DNA of 45,452 bases from DATIHQ01 sp035480535 (lineage in GTDB: Bacteria; Chlamydiota; Chlamydiia; Chlamydiales; SM23-39), in the NCBI GenBank assembly GCA_035480535.1, contig DATIHQ010000096.1, forward strand, positions 1 through 45,452, written 5' to 3'. The first letter of the stretch is position 1, and each line of letters opens with the position of its first letter. A model generated the notes under the pieces. That model was not told the origin of the DNA. It did not search any database and saw only the letters and a program-made list of their open reading frames with translations. Positions 15,678 to 24,139 of this stretch are shown piece by piece. Position numbers and translations under genes: made by a program.

Positions 15678-17483
15678 ATGTTTAAATATGACCGAAAATT
15701 CATTCGAAACTTCTCCATCATTGCCCATATCGATCACGGAAAATCCACCCTTGCCGACCGCCTCCTCGAATTGACCCACACTGTCGAAGCGCGGGAGATG
15801 CAGGAGCAATATCTCGACAATATGGAGCTGGAAAGAGAGCGGGGCATTACGATTAAGGCGCGCCCTGTGACGATGCTCTACGACGCAAAAGATGGCCATA
15901 TCTATCAAATCAATTTGATCGATACGCCTGGCCACGTCGACTTTGCCTATGAAGTTTCCCGTTCCCTCTCTGCCTGCGAAGGAGCGCTCCTCGTCGTCGA
16001 CGCCGTGCAGGGCGTGCAGGCGCAAACTCTCGCCAACGTTCACCTCGCCATCGACCGCAATCTAGAAATCCTCCCCGTCATTAACAAAATCGATCTCCCC
16101 GCAGCCGATCCCGAAGCGGTGAAAAAGCAAATCGAAGATGTCATCGGGATCGATGCCTCCCATGCTTTGATGATTTCTGCCAAAACGGGCCTTGGCGTGG
16201 AAGATGTCCTCGAAAGCATCCTCGCCGTCATTCCTTGCCCGAAAGAGCCGCAAGATAGCCATTTAAGGGCGCTTGTCTTCGATTCCCACTACGACAACTA
16301 CCGAGGCGTGCTTGTCTACGTGCGCATCATGAGCGGCGAAATGAGTAAAAAATCGCTCATTCGCTTGATGGCGAACAATAAAACTTTCGAAATCCATGAA
16401 GTGGGCATTTTTACCCCCAATGAAAAGCCAACGGATATCCTCCGCCCCGGAGAAGTGGGTTTCTTTGTGGCGAACATTAAAAACACAGCCGATGTGAAAA
16501 TTGGCGATACAGTCACTCTCCACAAAAATCCTGCACCCCACCCCCTTCCTGGATTTAAACTCATCGCCCCCGTCGTCTTTGCCGGTATTTATCCTGTCGA
16601 CTCTTCCGATTTTGAACAGGTGCGCGACTGTCTTCTCAAACTGCAACTCAATGACTCAGCGCTCCACGTAGAACAAGAGAGCAGCCTCGCCCTCGGCTTT
16701 GGCTTCCGCTGCGGCTTTCTCGGCCTCCTCCATCTTGAAATCGTCTTTGAGCGCCTCACCCGCGAATTCAATCTCGATATCATCACCACAGCGCCCAGCG
16801 TCATCTATCGCTTCACTCTCAACAGCGGCGAAACACAAGAAATCGACAATCCCGCTCGCACTCCCGATCCAGCCTACATCGATTTTGTCGAAGAACCTTG
16901 GGTCAAAGTCCACGTCATGGCCCCCTCTGAATATCTCGGCGGCATCATGAGCCTTTGCATGGATAAGCGGGGCGAGCTCCTCAAAACGGAAACCATGAGC
17001 GCCACCCGCCTTCTCCTCACCTATCGCCTCCCCATGAATGAGATCATCACCGACTTCAATGACAAACTCAAATCGGTTACCCGCGGCTATGCCTCTTTCG
17101 ACTATGAGCCAGACGGCTATGCGAAAAGCGATATCGTCAAGCTCGAAATCCGCGTCAATGAAGAGCCTGTCGATGCCTTTTCCTGCCTCGTCCACCGCTC
17201 CAAAGCGGAAGCCAAAGGGCGCGCCATCTGCGCTAAACTCAAAGAAGTGATTCCGCAGCAGCTCTTTAAAGTCCCCATCCAAGCGGCCATTGGCGGCAAG
17301 ATCATTGCCCGCGAAACCATCAGCGCCATCACCAAAAACGTCACCGCCAAGTGCTACGGCGGCGACATCACCCGCAAGCGCAAGCTCTGGGAAAAGCAGA
17401 AAGAGGGGAAGAAAAAGATGAAAGAAATCGGCAAAGTGAACATCCCCCAAAGCGCCTTCATGGAAGTCCTTAAAGCAGAATAA
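15678..17483 (+). CDS. lepA: Elongation factor 4 (LepA GTPase)
   Basis: A ribosomal back-translocase/quality-control GTPase of full length (601 residues). G-domain motifs are AHIDHGKST (G1), ERGITI (G2), DTPGHVDF (G3) and NKIDLP (G4). Domains II, III and V and the LepA-specific C-terminal domain follow (GGDITRKRKLWEKQKEGKKK). The start is supported by GAAGGA (15671-15676). It converges with gnd so tightly that the two stop codons abut with no spacer. The gnd-lepA neighbourhood is shared with Chlamydia. Confidence 0.97.
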   Translation: MFKYDRKFIRNFSIIAHIDHGKSTLADRLLELTHTVEAREMQEQYLDNMELERERGITIKARPVTMLYDAKDGHIYQINLIDTPGHVDFAYEVSRSLSACEGALLVVDAVQGVQAQTLANVHLAIDRNLEILPVINKIDLPAADPEAVKKQIEDVIGIDASHALMISAKTGLGVEDVLESILAVIPCPKEPQDSHLRALVFDSHYDNYRGVLVYVRIMSGEMSKKSLIRLMANNKTFEIHEVGIFTPNEKPTDILRPGEVGFFVANIKNTADVKIGDTVTLHKNPAPHPLPGFKLIAPVVFAGIYPVDSSDFEQVRDCLLKLQLNDSALHVEQESSLALGFGFRCGFLGLLHLEIVFERLTREFNLDIITTAPSVIYRFTLNSGETQEIDNPARTPDPAYIDFVEEPWVKVHVMAPSEYLGGIMSLCMDKRGELLKTETMSATRLLLTYRLPMNEIITDFNDKLKSVTRGYASFDYEPDGYAKSDIVKLEIRVNEEPVDAFSCLVHRSKAEAKGRAICAKLKEVIPQQLFKVPIQAAIGGKIIARETISAITKNVTAKCYGGDITRKRKLWEKQKEGKKKMKEIGKVNIPQSAFMEVLKAE

Positions 17484-18932
17484 TTACGCGTTGTAACTGC
17501 TAGAACTCACGTTGCCGCCGGTGCCGGTCCAATTGGTGTGGAAGAATTGGCCGCGCGGTTTGTCGATTCGCTCGTAGGTGTGGGCGCCAAAGTAATCGCG
17601 CTGGGCTTGCAGGAGATTGGCTGGCAGGCTTGCGCTTCTGTAGCCGTCGAAGAAAGAGAGCGCTGTGGAAAAACAGGGAAGTGGGACGCCCATCAGGGCT
17701 CCTTCAGCGACCACTTTGCGCCACGCTGCGAGACTGTGAGTGATTTCGCCGATAAAGAAAGGATCGACGAGAATATTGTTGAGTTTCGGATTCTTATCAT
17801 AGGCCTGCTTGATCTTGCCGAGGAATCGGCTGCGGATGATGCAGCCGCCGCGCCACATCAGGGCGATAGAGCCAAAATTTAACTTCCACTTATTCTCTTC
17901 CGAAGCGCAGCGCATGAGCATAAAGCCCTGCGCGTAGCTAATGATCTTCGAAGCGTAAAGCGCCTGCGAGATCTGATCGGAAAATTCCCCTTTATCTCCA
18001 TGAAAAGTATAACTAGGAGCCTTGTAATAGTTGCTCGCCCCCACCCTCTCTTCTTTCAATGCGGAAAGACAGCGGGCAAACACTGCCTCCCCAATGAGCG
18101 TCAAAGGCATGCCCCGATCGAGCGCGTCGATGCCAGTCCATTTCCCCGTCCCCTTTTGTCCCGCCACATCTAAAATCTTCTCAAGCAGGGGCTTTCCATC
18201 GCTATCCATTTTCGTAAAAATTTGGGCCGTGATTTCGATGAGGTAGCTATTGAGCGCTCCCTGATTCCAAGCATTGAATGTTTTAGCCAATTCCGGATAC
18301 GTGGCATGGATCCCTTTTTTCAAAAGATCGAAGGCCTCGCAAATCAGTTGCATATCTCCATATTCAATCCCATTGTGGACCATCTTCACATAATGGCCGG
18401 CGCCTCCCTCTCCCACCCAATCGCAGCAAGGAGTTCCATCTTCCGATTTTGCGGCAATAGCTTGAAAAATCCCCTTCACATGGGGCCAAGCTGCAGGATT
18501 GCCCCCCGGCATAATAGATGGGCCATGTCTCGCCCCCTCTTCCCCACCCGAAATGCCAGCGCCGATAAACAAGATCCCTTTCGCCTTCAACTCCTCATAG
18601 CGCCTCTGACTGTCGGGAAAGTGGCTATTCCCCCCATCGATCACAATATCTCCCTTCTCCAACAAAGGGATCAGATGCTCGATGAACTCATCGACAGGAT
18701 CGCCCGCCTTCACCATCAGCATCACTCGCCGCGGCCGCTTCAATTTAGCTACAAATTCTTTTAAATCGTGGGCCCCAGCCACTTTTTTCCCCTTTGCCGG
18801 CCCCTTCATAAACTCATCTACCTTCGACACCGTTCGGTTAAAGACAGCAACCGTATATCCATGATCGGCCATATTTAAAACAAGATTTTGCCCCATCACT
18901 GCAAGGCCGATCAGGCCGATATCCGCTTCCAT
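17484..18932 (-). CDS. gnd: 6-phosphogluconate dehydrogenase (decarboxylating)
   Basis: An oxidative pentose-phosphate enzyme that converts 6-phosphogluconate to ribulose 5-phosphate and makes NADPH. At 482 residues it is full length. It shows the N-terminal nucleotide-binding fold (IGLIGLAVMGQNLVLNMADH), the substrate motif GISGGEEGARHGPSIMPGG, the KMVHNGIEYGDMQ stretch with catalytic Lys, and a C-terminal FHTNWTGTGG. GGGAGAGG precedes the ATG at 18932. It is convergent with lepA, with abutting stop codons. A CCACAGAG-type hairpin repeat lies about 75 bases upstream of its start. Confidence 0.97.
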   Translation of the reverse strand: MEADIGLIGLAVMGQNLVLNMADHGYTVAVFNRTVSKVDEFMKGPAKGKKVAGAHDLKEFVAKLKRPRRVMLMVKAGDPVDEFIEHLIPLLEKGDIVIDGGNSHFPDSQRRYEELKAKGILFIGAGISGGEEGARHGPSIMPGGNPAAWPHVKGIFQAIAAKSEDGTPCCDWVGEGGAGHYVKMVHNGIEYGDMQLICEAFDLLKKGIHATYPELAKTFNAWNQGALNSYLIEITAQIFTKMDSDGKPLLEKILDVAGQKGTGKWTGIDALDRGMPLTLIGEAVFARCLSALKEERVGASNYYKAPSYTFHGDKGEFSDQISQALYASKIISYAQGFMLMRCASEENKWKLNFGSIALMWRGGCIIRSRFLGKIKQAYDKNPKLNNILVDPFFIGEITHSLAAWRKVVAEGALMGVPLPCFSTALSFFDGYRSASLPANLLQAQRDYFGAHTYERIDKPRGQFFHTNWTGTGGNVSSSSYNA

Positions 18933-19007
18933 TTTCCTCTCCCAAAAACCACTACTTTATCCCCCTTTCCCCCGAATTGCAACAGTAATTCCTGATGAAA
19001 AATTTTA

Positions 19008-19095
19008 ACCACAGAGAGCACAGAGCACACAGAGAAAAAATATGGGAATCTTTTCGCGCGCATCGCGCCTCTGTGTGCTCTGTGCTCTCTGTGGT
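19008..19095. repeat. CCACAGAG-type palindromic repeat, copy 1
   Basis: Two perfect 27-base inverted arms (19008-19034 and 19069-19095), beginning accacagagagcacagag, flank a 34-base loop that contains cgcgcgcatcgcgc. A related copy lies at 26133-26235. Repeats of this kind occur in many unrelated bacterial genomes. This one lies between the gnd start and the 19200 gene. Confidence 0.9.
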
Positions 19096-19142
19096 AGATT
19101 CTTCTGTTTTGAGCGGGGGCTGCTGGAATTGCAAGAAGTCTC

Positions 19143-19172
19143 TTGAGCCCAATCCCCCGAATCGTCTATAAA
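19143..19172 (+). promoter_or_regulatory. Possible promoter of the 19200 gene
   Basis: TTGAGC (19143-19148), 18 bases and TATAAA (19167-19172) stand ahead of the gene, with TAGGAGA at 19188-19194 as ribosome-binding site. Confidence 0.5.
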
Positions 19173-19199
19173 GGACGCCCATCTTTATAGGAGATCTTT

Positions 19200-19709
19200 A
19201 TGGCAGTGCCAGCAGCAGGGCAGAGATCGCCAGAAGCGACGGCGGCTCAACAAACAGTAGCCCTCTTGCGTGAAAAAAATCTAGTGATCCCACTCCATCG
19301 TCTCGGAAAGCCATCATCAGATAGAGTCCAGCGTTACCGTCATTTGGAAATCGACCATGTCGGTGTAACCGAATTTTTACCGAGCGGCCCTCTCCAATTA
19401 CTAAAATATGCTGGTTATGGTTTGGCGAAAACGATTGCAGGGGTCTGCCAATTGGCTCACTGTGCAATTTATACTGCGACATGCTGTTATGGATGCAATA
19501 ACTGCGGGAATCTAAAAGACAATCATCCTGAACTTACCATTCGACTAGGCTATCCGGTCGATCCCGCCGAAAATATATGCTCTTGGTGTTGGAGCGATCC
19601 CCCTGGAATGAATGCTCCTGGGGTCCCCATGCCGGTTCCCGATCGACTCGTAGCTTCTGCAGTGCACCACTATCGTGCGAATCAAGATGACGCGGATGAA
19701 CCAGACTAA
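19200..19709 (+). CDS. Orphan Cys-containing protein upstream of tRNA-Arg
   Basis: A 169-residue protein of unknown family. The ATG at 19200 follows a good TAGGAGA site. The N-terminus is Ala/Pro/Gln-rich. A hydrophobic, Cys-rich stretch lies near residues 70-105 (GVCQLAHCAIYTATCCYGCN then NCGN), with two further Cys in CSWCW. The CxxC-like spacing could bind metal or form disulfides, or the stretch could be a short membrane-associated segment. It has no neighbours in operon and seems to be an accessory gene inserted between gnd and the tRNA. The function is unknown; an effector is possible because of the non-Sec N-terminus. Confidence 0.6.
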   Translation: MAVPAAGQRSPEATAAQQTVALLREKNLVIPLHRLGKPSSDRVQRYRHLEIDHVGVTEFLPSGPLQLLKYAGYGLAKTIAGVCQLAHCAIYTATCCYGCNNCGNLKDNHPELTIRLGYPVDPAENICSWCWSDPPGMNAPGVPMPVPDRLVASAVHHYRANQDDADEPD

Positions 19710-19714
19710 TTTAG

Positions 19715-19787
19715 GTCCTTGTAGCTCAGTGGATAGAGCGGTCGCCTCCTAAGCAGCAGGTCACGGGTTCGATTCCCGTCAAGGACG
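19715..19787 (+). tRNA. tRNA-Arg (anticodon CCT)
   Basis: A 73-base cloverleaf. The acceptor stem GTCCTTG/CAAGGAC is perfect, with discriminator G at 19787. The D-arm is GCTCAGTGGATAGAGC and the T-arm is ACGGGTTCGATTCCCGT. The anticodon loop CTCCTAA holds CCT at 19748-19750, which reads AGG. The anticodon stem GTCGC/GCAGC has a C-A mismatch and a T-G pair. CCA is not encoded. The last 30 bases are repeated 69 bases downstream. Confidence 0.93.
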
Positions 19788-19796
19788 TTTAGGGGC

Positions 19797-19823
19797 CCCC
19801 AAATAACGCTTCGTTATTTGGGG
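19797..19823. repeat. Perfect hairpin between the two tRNA 3' copies
   Basis: The arms ccccaaataacg (19797-19808) and cgttatttgggg (19812-19823) pair over 12 bases with a 3-base loop. No T-run follows, so it is not a standard terminator, although it could stabilise the tRNA transcript end. Confidence 0.85.
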
Positions 19824-19826
19824 AAG

Positions 19827-19856
19827 AGGTCACGGGTTCGATTCCCGTCAAGGACG
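19827..19856 (+). repeat. Duplicate of the tRNA-Arg 3' end
   Basis: These 30 bases are identical to 19758-19787, covering the end of the variable region, the T-arm, the 3' acceptor strand and the discriminator base. A tRNA 3' end repeated in direct orientation is what site-specific integration leaves (att-like). Here only 39 bases separate the copies, so no element remains. Confidence 0.88.
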
Positions 19857-19873
19857 ATTTGAAGGGAGAAATA

Positions 19874-20500
19874 TTATGAATTGGCGTTGTGCCAGCGGGC
19901 TTTGAAGTAGGTGTCGATGCCGTCGGCGATGCCGCGGGCGATTTTTTCTTGGTACTCTCTCGATTTCAGGAGGAGGCGCTCGTCAGAGTTGGTGATAAAG
20001 CCCCCCTCCACGAGGACGGCGGGCATTTGCGTTTCCCGAATGACATAGAAATTTCCTTTTTTCACTCCTCTTGAGTGCGCTGAGGTGCGCCGAATGACTC
20101 GGCTTAGGATGGAATCGGCAAGTTTTTTCGAAGAAGTGGCGCGGGATTTTTCTGTTTTTGAGTCGTGGAAAAAGATTTCGACTCCATCCACCTCGGGACT
20201 CTGCGAGGAATTGAAATGGATGCTCACAAAGATATTGCAATCGGCTTGATTGGCAATCTCAACACGGCGCGGCAGTGGGACAAATGCATCGGTCGAGCGC
20301 GTCATCACCACATGGTAGCCGAGCTGATCGAGATACTGCTTCACAAGACGGGCCGTTTGCAAAGAGAGTTTCTTCTCCTCGCAATAGGGATTCTTTCCCT
20401 TCGCCCCTCGATCCGTTCCGCCATGACCCGCATCAATCACAATGGTGGGCCCAGCTGCGGCCATTAGAAAAAAAGGGAGAAACAAAAATAGGAAACGCAT
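19874..20500 (-). CDS. amiA: N-acetylmuramoyl-L-alanine amidase
   Basis: A zinc amidase of the Amidase_3 family, 208 residues, which removes stem peptides from peptidoglycan. In Chlamydiae it acts at the septum. Residues 1-16 (MRFLFLFLPFFLMAAA) form a signal peptide. Zinc-site motifs are IDAGHGGTDRGA (His), CEEKKLSL (Glu) and SIHFNSS (His); the catalytic Glu is in VLVEGGFITNSDE. AAGGG precedes the ATG, which lies 10 bases after the murE stop, so the two form one operon. The same murE-amiA order occurs in Chlamydia. Confidence 0.95.
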   Translation of the reverse strand: MRFLFLFLPFFLMAAAGPTIVIDAGHGGTDRGAKGKNPYCEEKKLSLQTARLVKQYLDQLGYHVVMTRSTDAFVPLPRRVEIANQADCNIFVSIHFNSSQSPEVDGVEIFFHDSKTEKSRATSSKKLADSILSRVIRRTSAHSRGVKKGNFYVIRETQMPAVLVEGGFITNSDERLLLKSREYQEKIARGIADGIDTYFKARWHNANS

Positions 20501-20510
20501 GTTTTAACCC

Positions 20511-21884
20511 TTAAGAATTGGGTAGGATCGCAGAATTCCTTAGATTTTGCAACGCTTCTTTCGCAATTTCCACATCGTCAAAGGGAATTGTCTGGTGGGC
20601 AAAGATCTGGATTTTCTCATGCCCTTTTCCGGCAATCAATACAATGTCGCTTTCATCTGCTTCCGCAATGGCTCTATAAATCGCCTTCTTCCGATCCAAT
20701 TCCACCACTGCTCTTTTTGCCTCTACTAAAATCTGGCGGCAAATTTCTTCCGGGTCCTCTTTCCTGGGATTATCCGACGTGACAATCACCCGATCAGCCA
20801 GCGCCTCCGCCGCTCGACCCATCCCCGCTCTTCGCCCCGGATCGCGATTCCCACCACAGCCAAATACAACCACCACCTTCCCCACCGCAATTTCTTTCAA
20901 CGCCTTTAGCACATTCTCCAATGCTTCTCCCGTATGGGCAAAATCGACAAAAACCCTCGGCCCCCTTTCACTCTCCACCCTTTCCAACCTACCCGGCACA
21001 TTCTCAAATGTCCCCAAAATCTCCCGAATCTTTTCAATCGGCGCTCCCAAATGCAATCCCACGCCAACAGCACACATTGCATTGGCCACATTAAACCGTC
21101 CAATCAACCCCGTTTTCACCTCATCCCGCAAATCCTTTCCCACAACCCACACAGGCGCCCCACAATTCCCAACCATGTAAGGACCCCATTCTCCATTCAC
21201 AATCGCCCGTTGCTTCACTCGGTCAAAAAGCTTCTTTTTCGCCGCCGCGTACGCTTCCATCGTCTCATGATAATCCAAATGATCGGGATACAAATTCGTA
21301 AAAATCGCCACCTGGAAATCGATCTCATCCACTCTCCCCTGCTCCAATCCATGCGACGACACTTCCAACACAGCCGCTCTACATCCCTTCTTCACCATTT
21401 CTCTGAGCAATTTCTGATTGGCGATTGCATCGTGCGTCGTCAAACTCGATCGAAAGCGGCTCTCTCCCACCACTGTCTCCACCGTACCCACCAATCCACA
21501 TTTCCACCCCAGTCCATCCAGCAAATGTTTCACCAAATAGCTCGTCGTCGTCTTCCCCTTCGTCCCCGTCACTCCCACGACAAACAGCTCTTTCGACGGC
21601 TCGCCATAATATCTCGCCGCCAAGCCCGCCTCCACCTCCCCCTTACAAATGACCTGCGTCACTTCCAAAAACGGATCATAGATATCGGTGACAACCGCCA
21701 CCGCCCCATTTTCCACCGCCTGGCCAACAAATTGTGTCCCATCAAAATTCGCGCCCCTTTTCGCCACAAACAAATTCCCCGGCGCAACCGTCCGCGAATC
21801 AGCAGAAAGGCCAGTGACCTCAATATCTTTGGATCCGACCACTCGTTCTACGGGAAGATCTTTTAGTAATAGTCTAAGTTTCAT
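20511..21884 (-). CDS. murE: UDP-MurNAc-L-Ala-D-Glu:meso-DAP ligase
   Basis: A Mur ligase of 457 residues. It has an N-terminal UDP-binding domain (DSRTV), the ATP loop GTKGKTTTS, a central domain and the C-terminal domain with DNPR (in VTSDNPRKEDP), the motif for meso-diaminopimelate. The third residue of the stem peptide is thus predicted to be meso-DAP. No clear ribosome-binding site precedes ATG 21884. A 240-base inverted-repeat region separates it from ftsI, so it may be transcribed separately or attenuated. amiA follows after 10 bases. Confidence 0.96.
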   Translation of the reverse strand: MKLRLLLKDLPVERVVGSKDIEVTGLSADSRTVAPGNLFVAKRGANFDGTQFVGQAVENGAVAVVTDIYDPFLEVTQVICKGEVEAGLAARYYGEPSKELFVVGVTGTKGKTTTSYLVKHLLDGLGWKCGLVGTVETVVGESRFRSSLTTHDAIANQKLLREMVKKGCRAAVLEVSSHGLEQGRVDEIDFQVAIFTNLYPDHLDYHETMEAYAAAKKKLFDRVKQRAIVNGEWGPYMVGNCGAPVWVVGKDLRDEVKTGLIGRFNVANAMCAVGVGLHLGAPIEKIREILGTFENVPGRLERVESERGPRVFVDFAHTGEALENVLKALKEIAVGKVVVVFGCGGNRDPGRRAGMGRAAEALADRVIVTSDNPRKEDPEEICRQILVEAKRAVVELDRKKAIYRAIAEADESDIVLIAGKGHEKIQIFAHQTIPFDDVEIAKEALQNLRNSAILPNS

Positions 21885-21906
21885 AAAATAAATCTGAAAT
21901 CTGAAT

Positions 21907-22142
21907 TATGAAATCTGAAAACGTCGGGGCTTCGCCCCCGCACCCCCAGTCGGGTGAAGCCCCCGCTGCCCCCAGGTGCTTTAAGGTTTTTTTAGAAAGA
22001 TGGGCTTGTAAGTTAGTGCATCCTGGAACGTGCCGTTGGGGGTGCAGGGGGCTTGCCCCCGACGTTTTCAGATTTCATAATTCAGATTTCAGATTTTCCT
22101 CCGGGGTGCGGGGGCGAAGCCCCGACGTTTTCAGATTTCATA
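21907..22142. repeat. Inverted-repeat element, family B-like, between ftsI and murE
   Basis: A perfect 40-base inverted pair, 21907-21946 with 22103-22142, starts tatgaaatctgaaaacgtcg. A third, slightly diverged arm lies at about 22038-22092. The module cagtcgggtgaagcccccgctgcccc (about 21947-21972) also occurs in the repeat at 7856-8073. The element occupies the whole gap between the ftsI stop and the murE start and would form a very stable RNA hairpin in the middle of the cell-wall operon. Confidence 0.88.
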
Positions 22143-22147
22143 CTTTC

Positions 22148-24136
22148 CTACCTGTTCCACTTCTCATACAACTCCTTCAGCCCCGCCACTTCCATCATCC
22201 AGTCCGCTTTCTTCGGATCTCTCCTCGGGTCCCCAGAAGGATACCCGTAAGGGTCGTCGGGCGCAACTCCTAAGTACTGCAGCGACTTGGTCGCAATCTC
22301 GCGGAAAATAGGCGAAGCGCATATCCCCCCCATTTGGTGCTTGCCCACTCCGGGAATAAACTTCTTCTCCGGATCGTCAATTGAAATGAGAAGGACGAAG
22401 CGAGGATTGTTGGCCGGAGCAAATCCGAGGAAGGAGGAAATATTGTGGTCTTTCGAATAAAGCCCATCGATGATTTTTTCCGATGTCCCTGACTTTCCCG
22501 CTTCGGTGTAGCCTATAATATCGGCGCGCTTTGAAGTTCCTCCTTCTTTCGTCGCATACTTCATCGCCCGGACGATGAGGGCAGTGTGCTCGCCTGGCAG
22601 AACCCGCTGGGTGGCGCGGTAGTGTGTGTTATCCACTAGGGTTTGTTTCGTGCCATCGGGAAGCGTTTTAACAATTTTTCGGACGAGGTGGGGCTGCACC
22701 TGCAGGCCGCCATTGGCAAAAATGGCATAGGCTTTGACCATCTGCAGGCCATTGATGAGAATATTATGCCCCATCGCCAAGGAATAGGGCGTGGGAAGAG
22801 ACCATTCGAGCTTTCCATTGGGATGCAATTTGCCGGGAGTGGGGACAAGTCCGACGCTCTCCGCGGGAAGCTCCACATTGGTTTTTTGGCCAAATCCAAA
22901 AATCTCAGTGAGCGCCTTCCGATACCAATGTTCTCCCATCACATCAATGAGGCGATGGATGAGGCGCGCCACATAAATGTTGGAAGATTTCTGGATGGCC
23001 AGCTCCATATTGAGATAGTTATGGACCCGCCCATCCTTGAGCGGCGTGCTTCGCCCCGGAAACCAGCCGTTGGCGCAGGGAATTTTCTCTTCGGGAGTGA
23101 AAAGCGGGGGTTTCCCTTTTTTGATCAACTCTTCATTGGCTTTCATGCAAACGGCGAGCGTGATCGGCTTGAAAATCGACCCTGGCTCATAACAATCGGT
23201 CACTGCCTTGACATGCGTATGCTCTTGCAGCTTGGGATCGTTAAAATAATCGGCATAATGGGCCGGATCAAAGGGAGGCGTTTGGGCCAGAGCTAGAATT
23301 TCCCCCGTGTAGGGATCCATCATGACGGCCCAGCCGCCCTTCCCTCCTGCAGCCTTCACCCCTTTGTCCAGCTCCGATTCAGCGATGGCCTGAAGGTAGT
23401 GGTTGATGGTCAAATAAATATCGGCGCCGTTTTCAGGAAGCTCTAAAATTTTGCCGCTATCGAGGGGATGTCTCGGAGAGCGGACAATGAGCCGTTTCCC
23501 CTCTTTTCCCTTGAGATAGTTGTTAAATAGCATCTCCAACCCACCTGTTGGAAGACTTTGATGGGTTTGGGGATCTTTTTCTTCCTGTACCGTGTGAAGC
23601 ACAGAGCCGAGAAGCGTCCCAAAGGGATAGGAGCGCTTATAATCAGAAATAAAAAAGAGGGCGTTGCGCACGAGTTTTTCTTGTTTGGCAAATTCGCTCC
23701 ACCAGCATTCAATCTGCCCTCTTTGCTCGCGGCTCAGCCACATAGCGATCTTGCGGCTGCGGCTCTTTCGGAAAAATTCCCCGATCACTTTTTTCCTCTG
23801 TTCCTGATTTAGAGAAAAATGGGTCAAGAGTCCCTCGGCCATTCTCTCTTTCACCGCGGGGGGAATCGAATCGGGATCGATGAAGAGATGGAATTTGGGG
23901 ACATCGACCACAAACGGTTGCTCTGCTCCGGGATGTCCCTGTTTAATCGAAGTATTCGAGTAAAAAGAGCCGCGCATAAAGGGCTCAGTGAGAATGCATT
24001 GATGCTGGGCAAGAGCCACTTGCGTCCACTTTTCCCCTTGAATGATTTGGATGCAATAAAAGCGGATGATCAGGAGGCAAAAGAATAAAGAGAGAAAGAC
24101 GGCGACAATGACCAGTCGTTTTCGAGGAAGTTCCAT
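22148..24136 (-). CDS. ftsI: Septal peptidoglycan transpeptidase PBP3/FtsI
   Basis: A class B penicillin-binding protein of 662 residues that crosslinks division-site peptidoglycan. A membrane anchor lies at about residues 8-26, then the dimerisation domain and the transpeptidase domain. Active-site motifs are SxxK in GSIFKPIT (Ser nucleophile), SxN in KSSNIYV, and KSGT in AGKSGTSEK in place of KTGT. It starts 3 bases after the ftsL-like stop, so the genes are co-transcribed. Chlamydiae lack FtsZ, and this enzyme belongs to their peptidoglycan-based division machinery. Confidence 0.95.
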   Translation of the reverse strand: MELPRKRLVIVAVFLSLFFCLLIIRFYCIQIIQGEKWTQVALAQHQCILTEPFMRGSFYSNTSIKQGHPGAEQPFVVDVPKFHLFIDPDSIPPAVKERMAEGLLTHFSLNQEQRKKVIGEFFRKSRSRKIAMWLSREQRGQIECWWSEFAKQEKLVRNALFFISDYKRSYPFGTLLGSVLHTVQEEKDPQTHQSLPTGGLEMLFNNYLKGKEGKRLIVRSPRHPLDSGKILELPENGADIYLTINHYLQAIAESELDKGVKAAGGKGGWAVMMDPYTGEILALAQTPPFDPAHYADYFNDPKLQEHTHVKAVTDCYEPGSIFKPITLAVCMKANEELIKKGKPPLFTPEEKIPCANGWFPGRSTPLKDGRVHNYLNMELAIQKSSNIYVARLIHRLIDVMGEHWYRKALTEIFGFGQKTNVELPAESVGLVPTPGKLHPNGKLEWSLPTPYSLAMGHNILINGLQMVKAYAIFANGGLQVQPHLVRKIVKTLPDGTKQTLVDNTHYRATQRVLPGEHTALIVRAMKYATKEGGTSKRADIIGYTEAGKSGTSEKIIDGLYSKDHNISSFLGFAPANNPRFVLLISIDDPEKKFIPGVGKHQMGGICASPIFREIATKSLQYLGVAPDDPYGYPSGDPRRDPKKADWMMEVAGLKELYEKWNR

Positions 24137-24139
24137 AAA

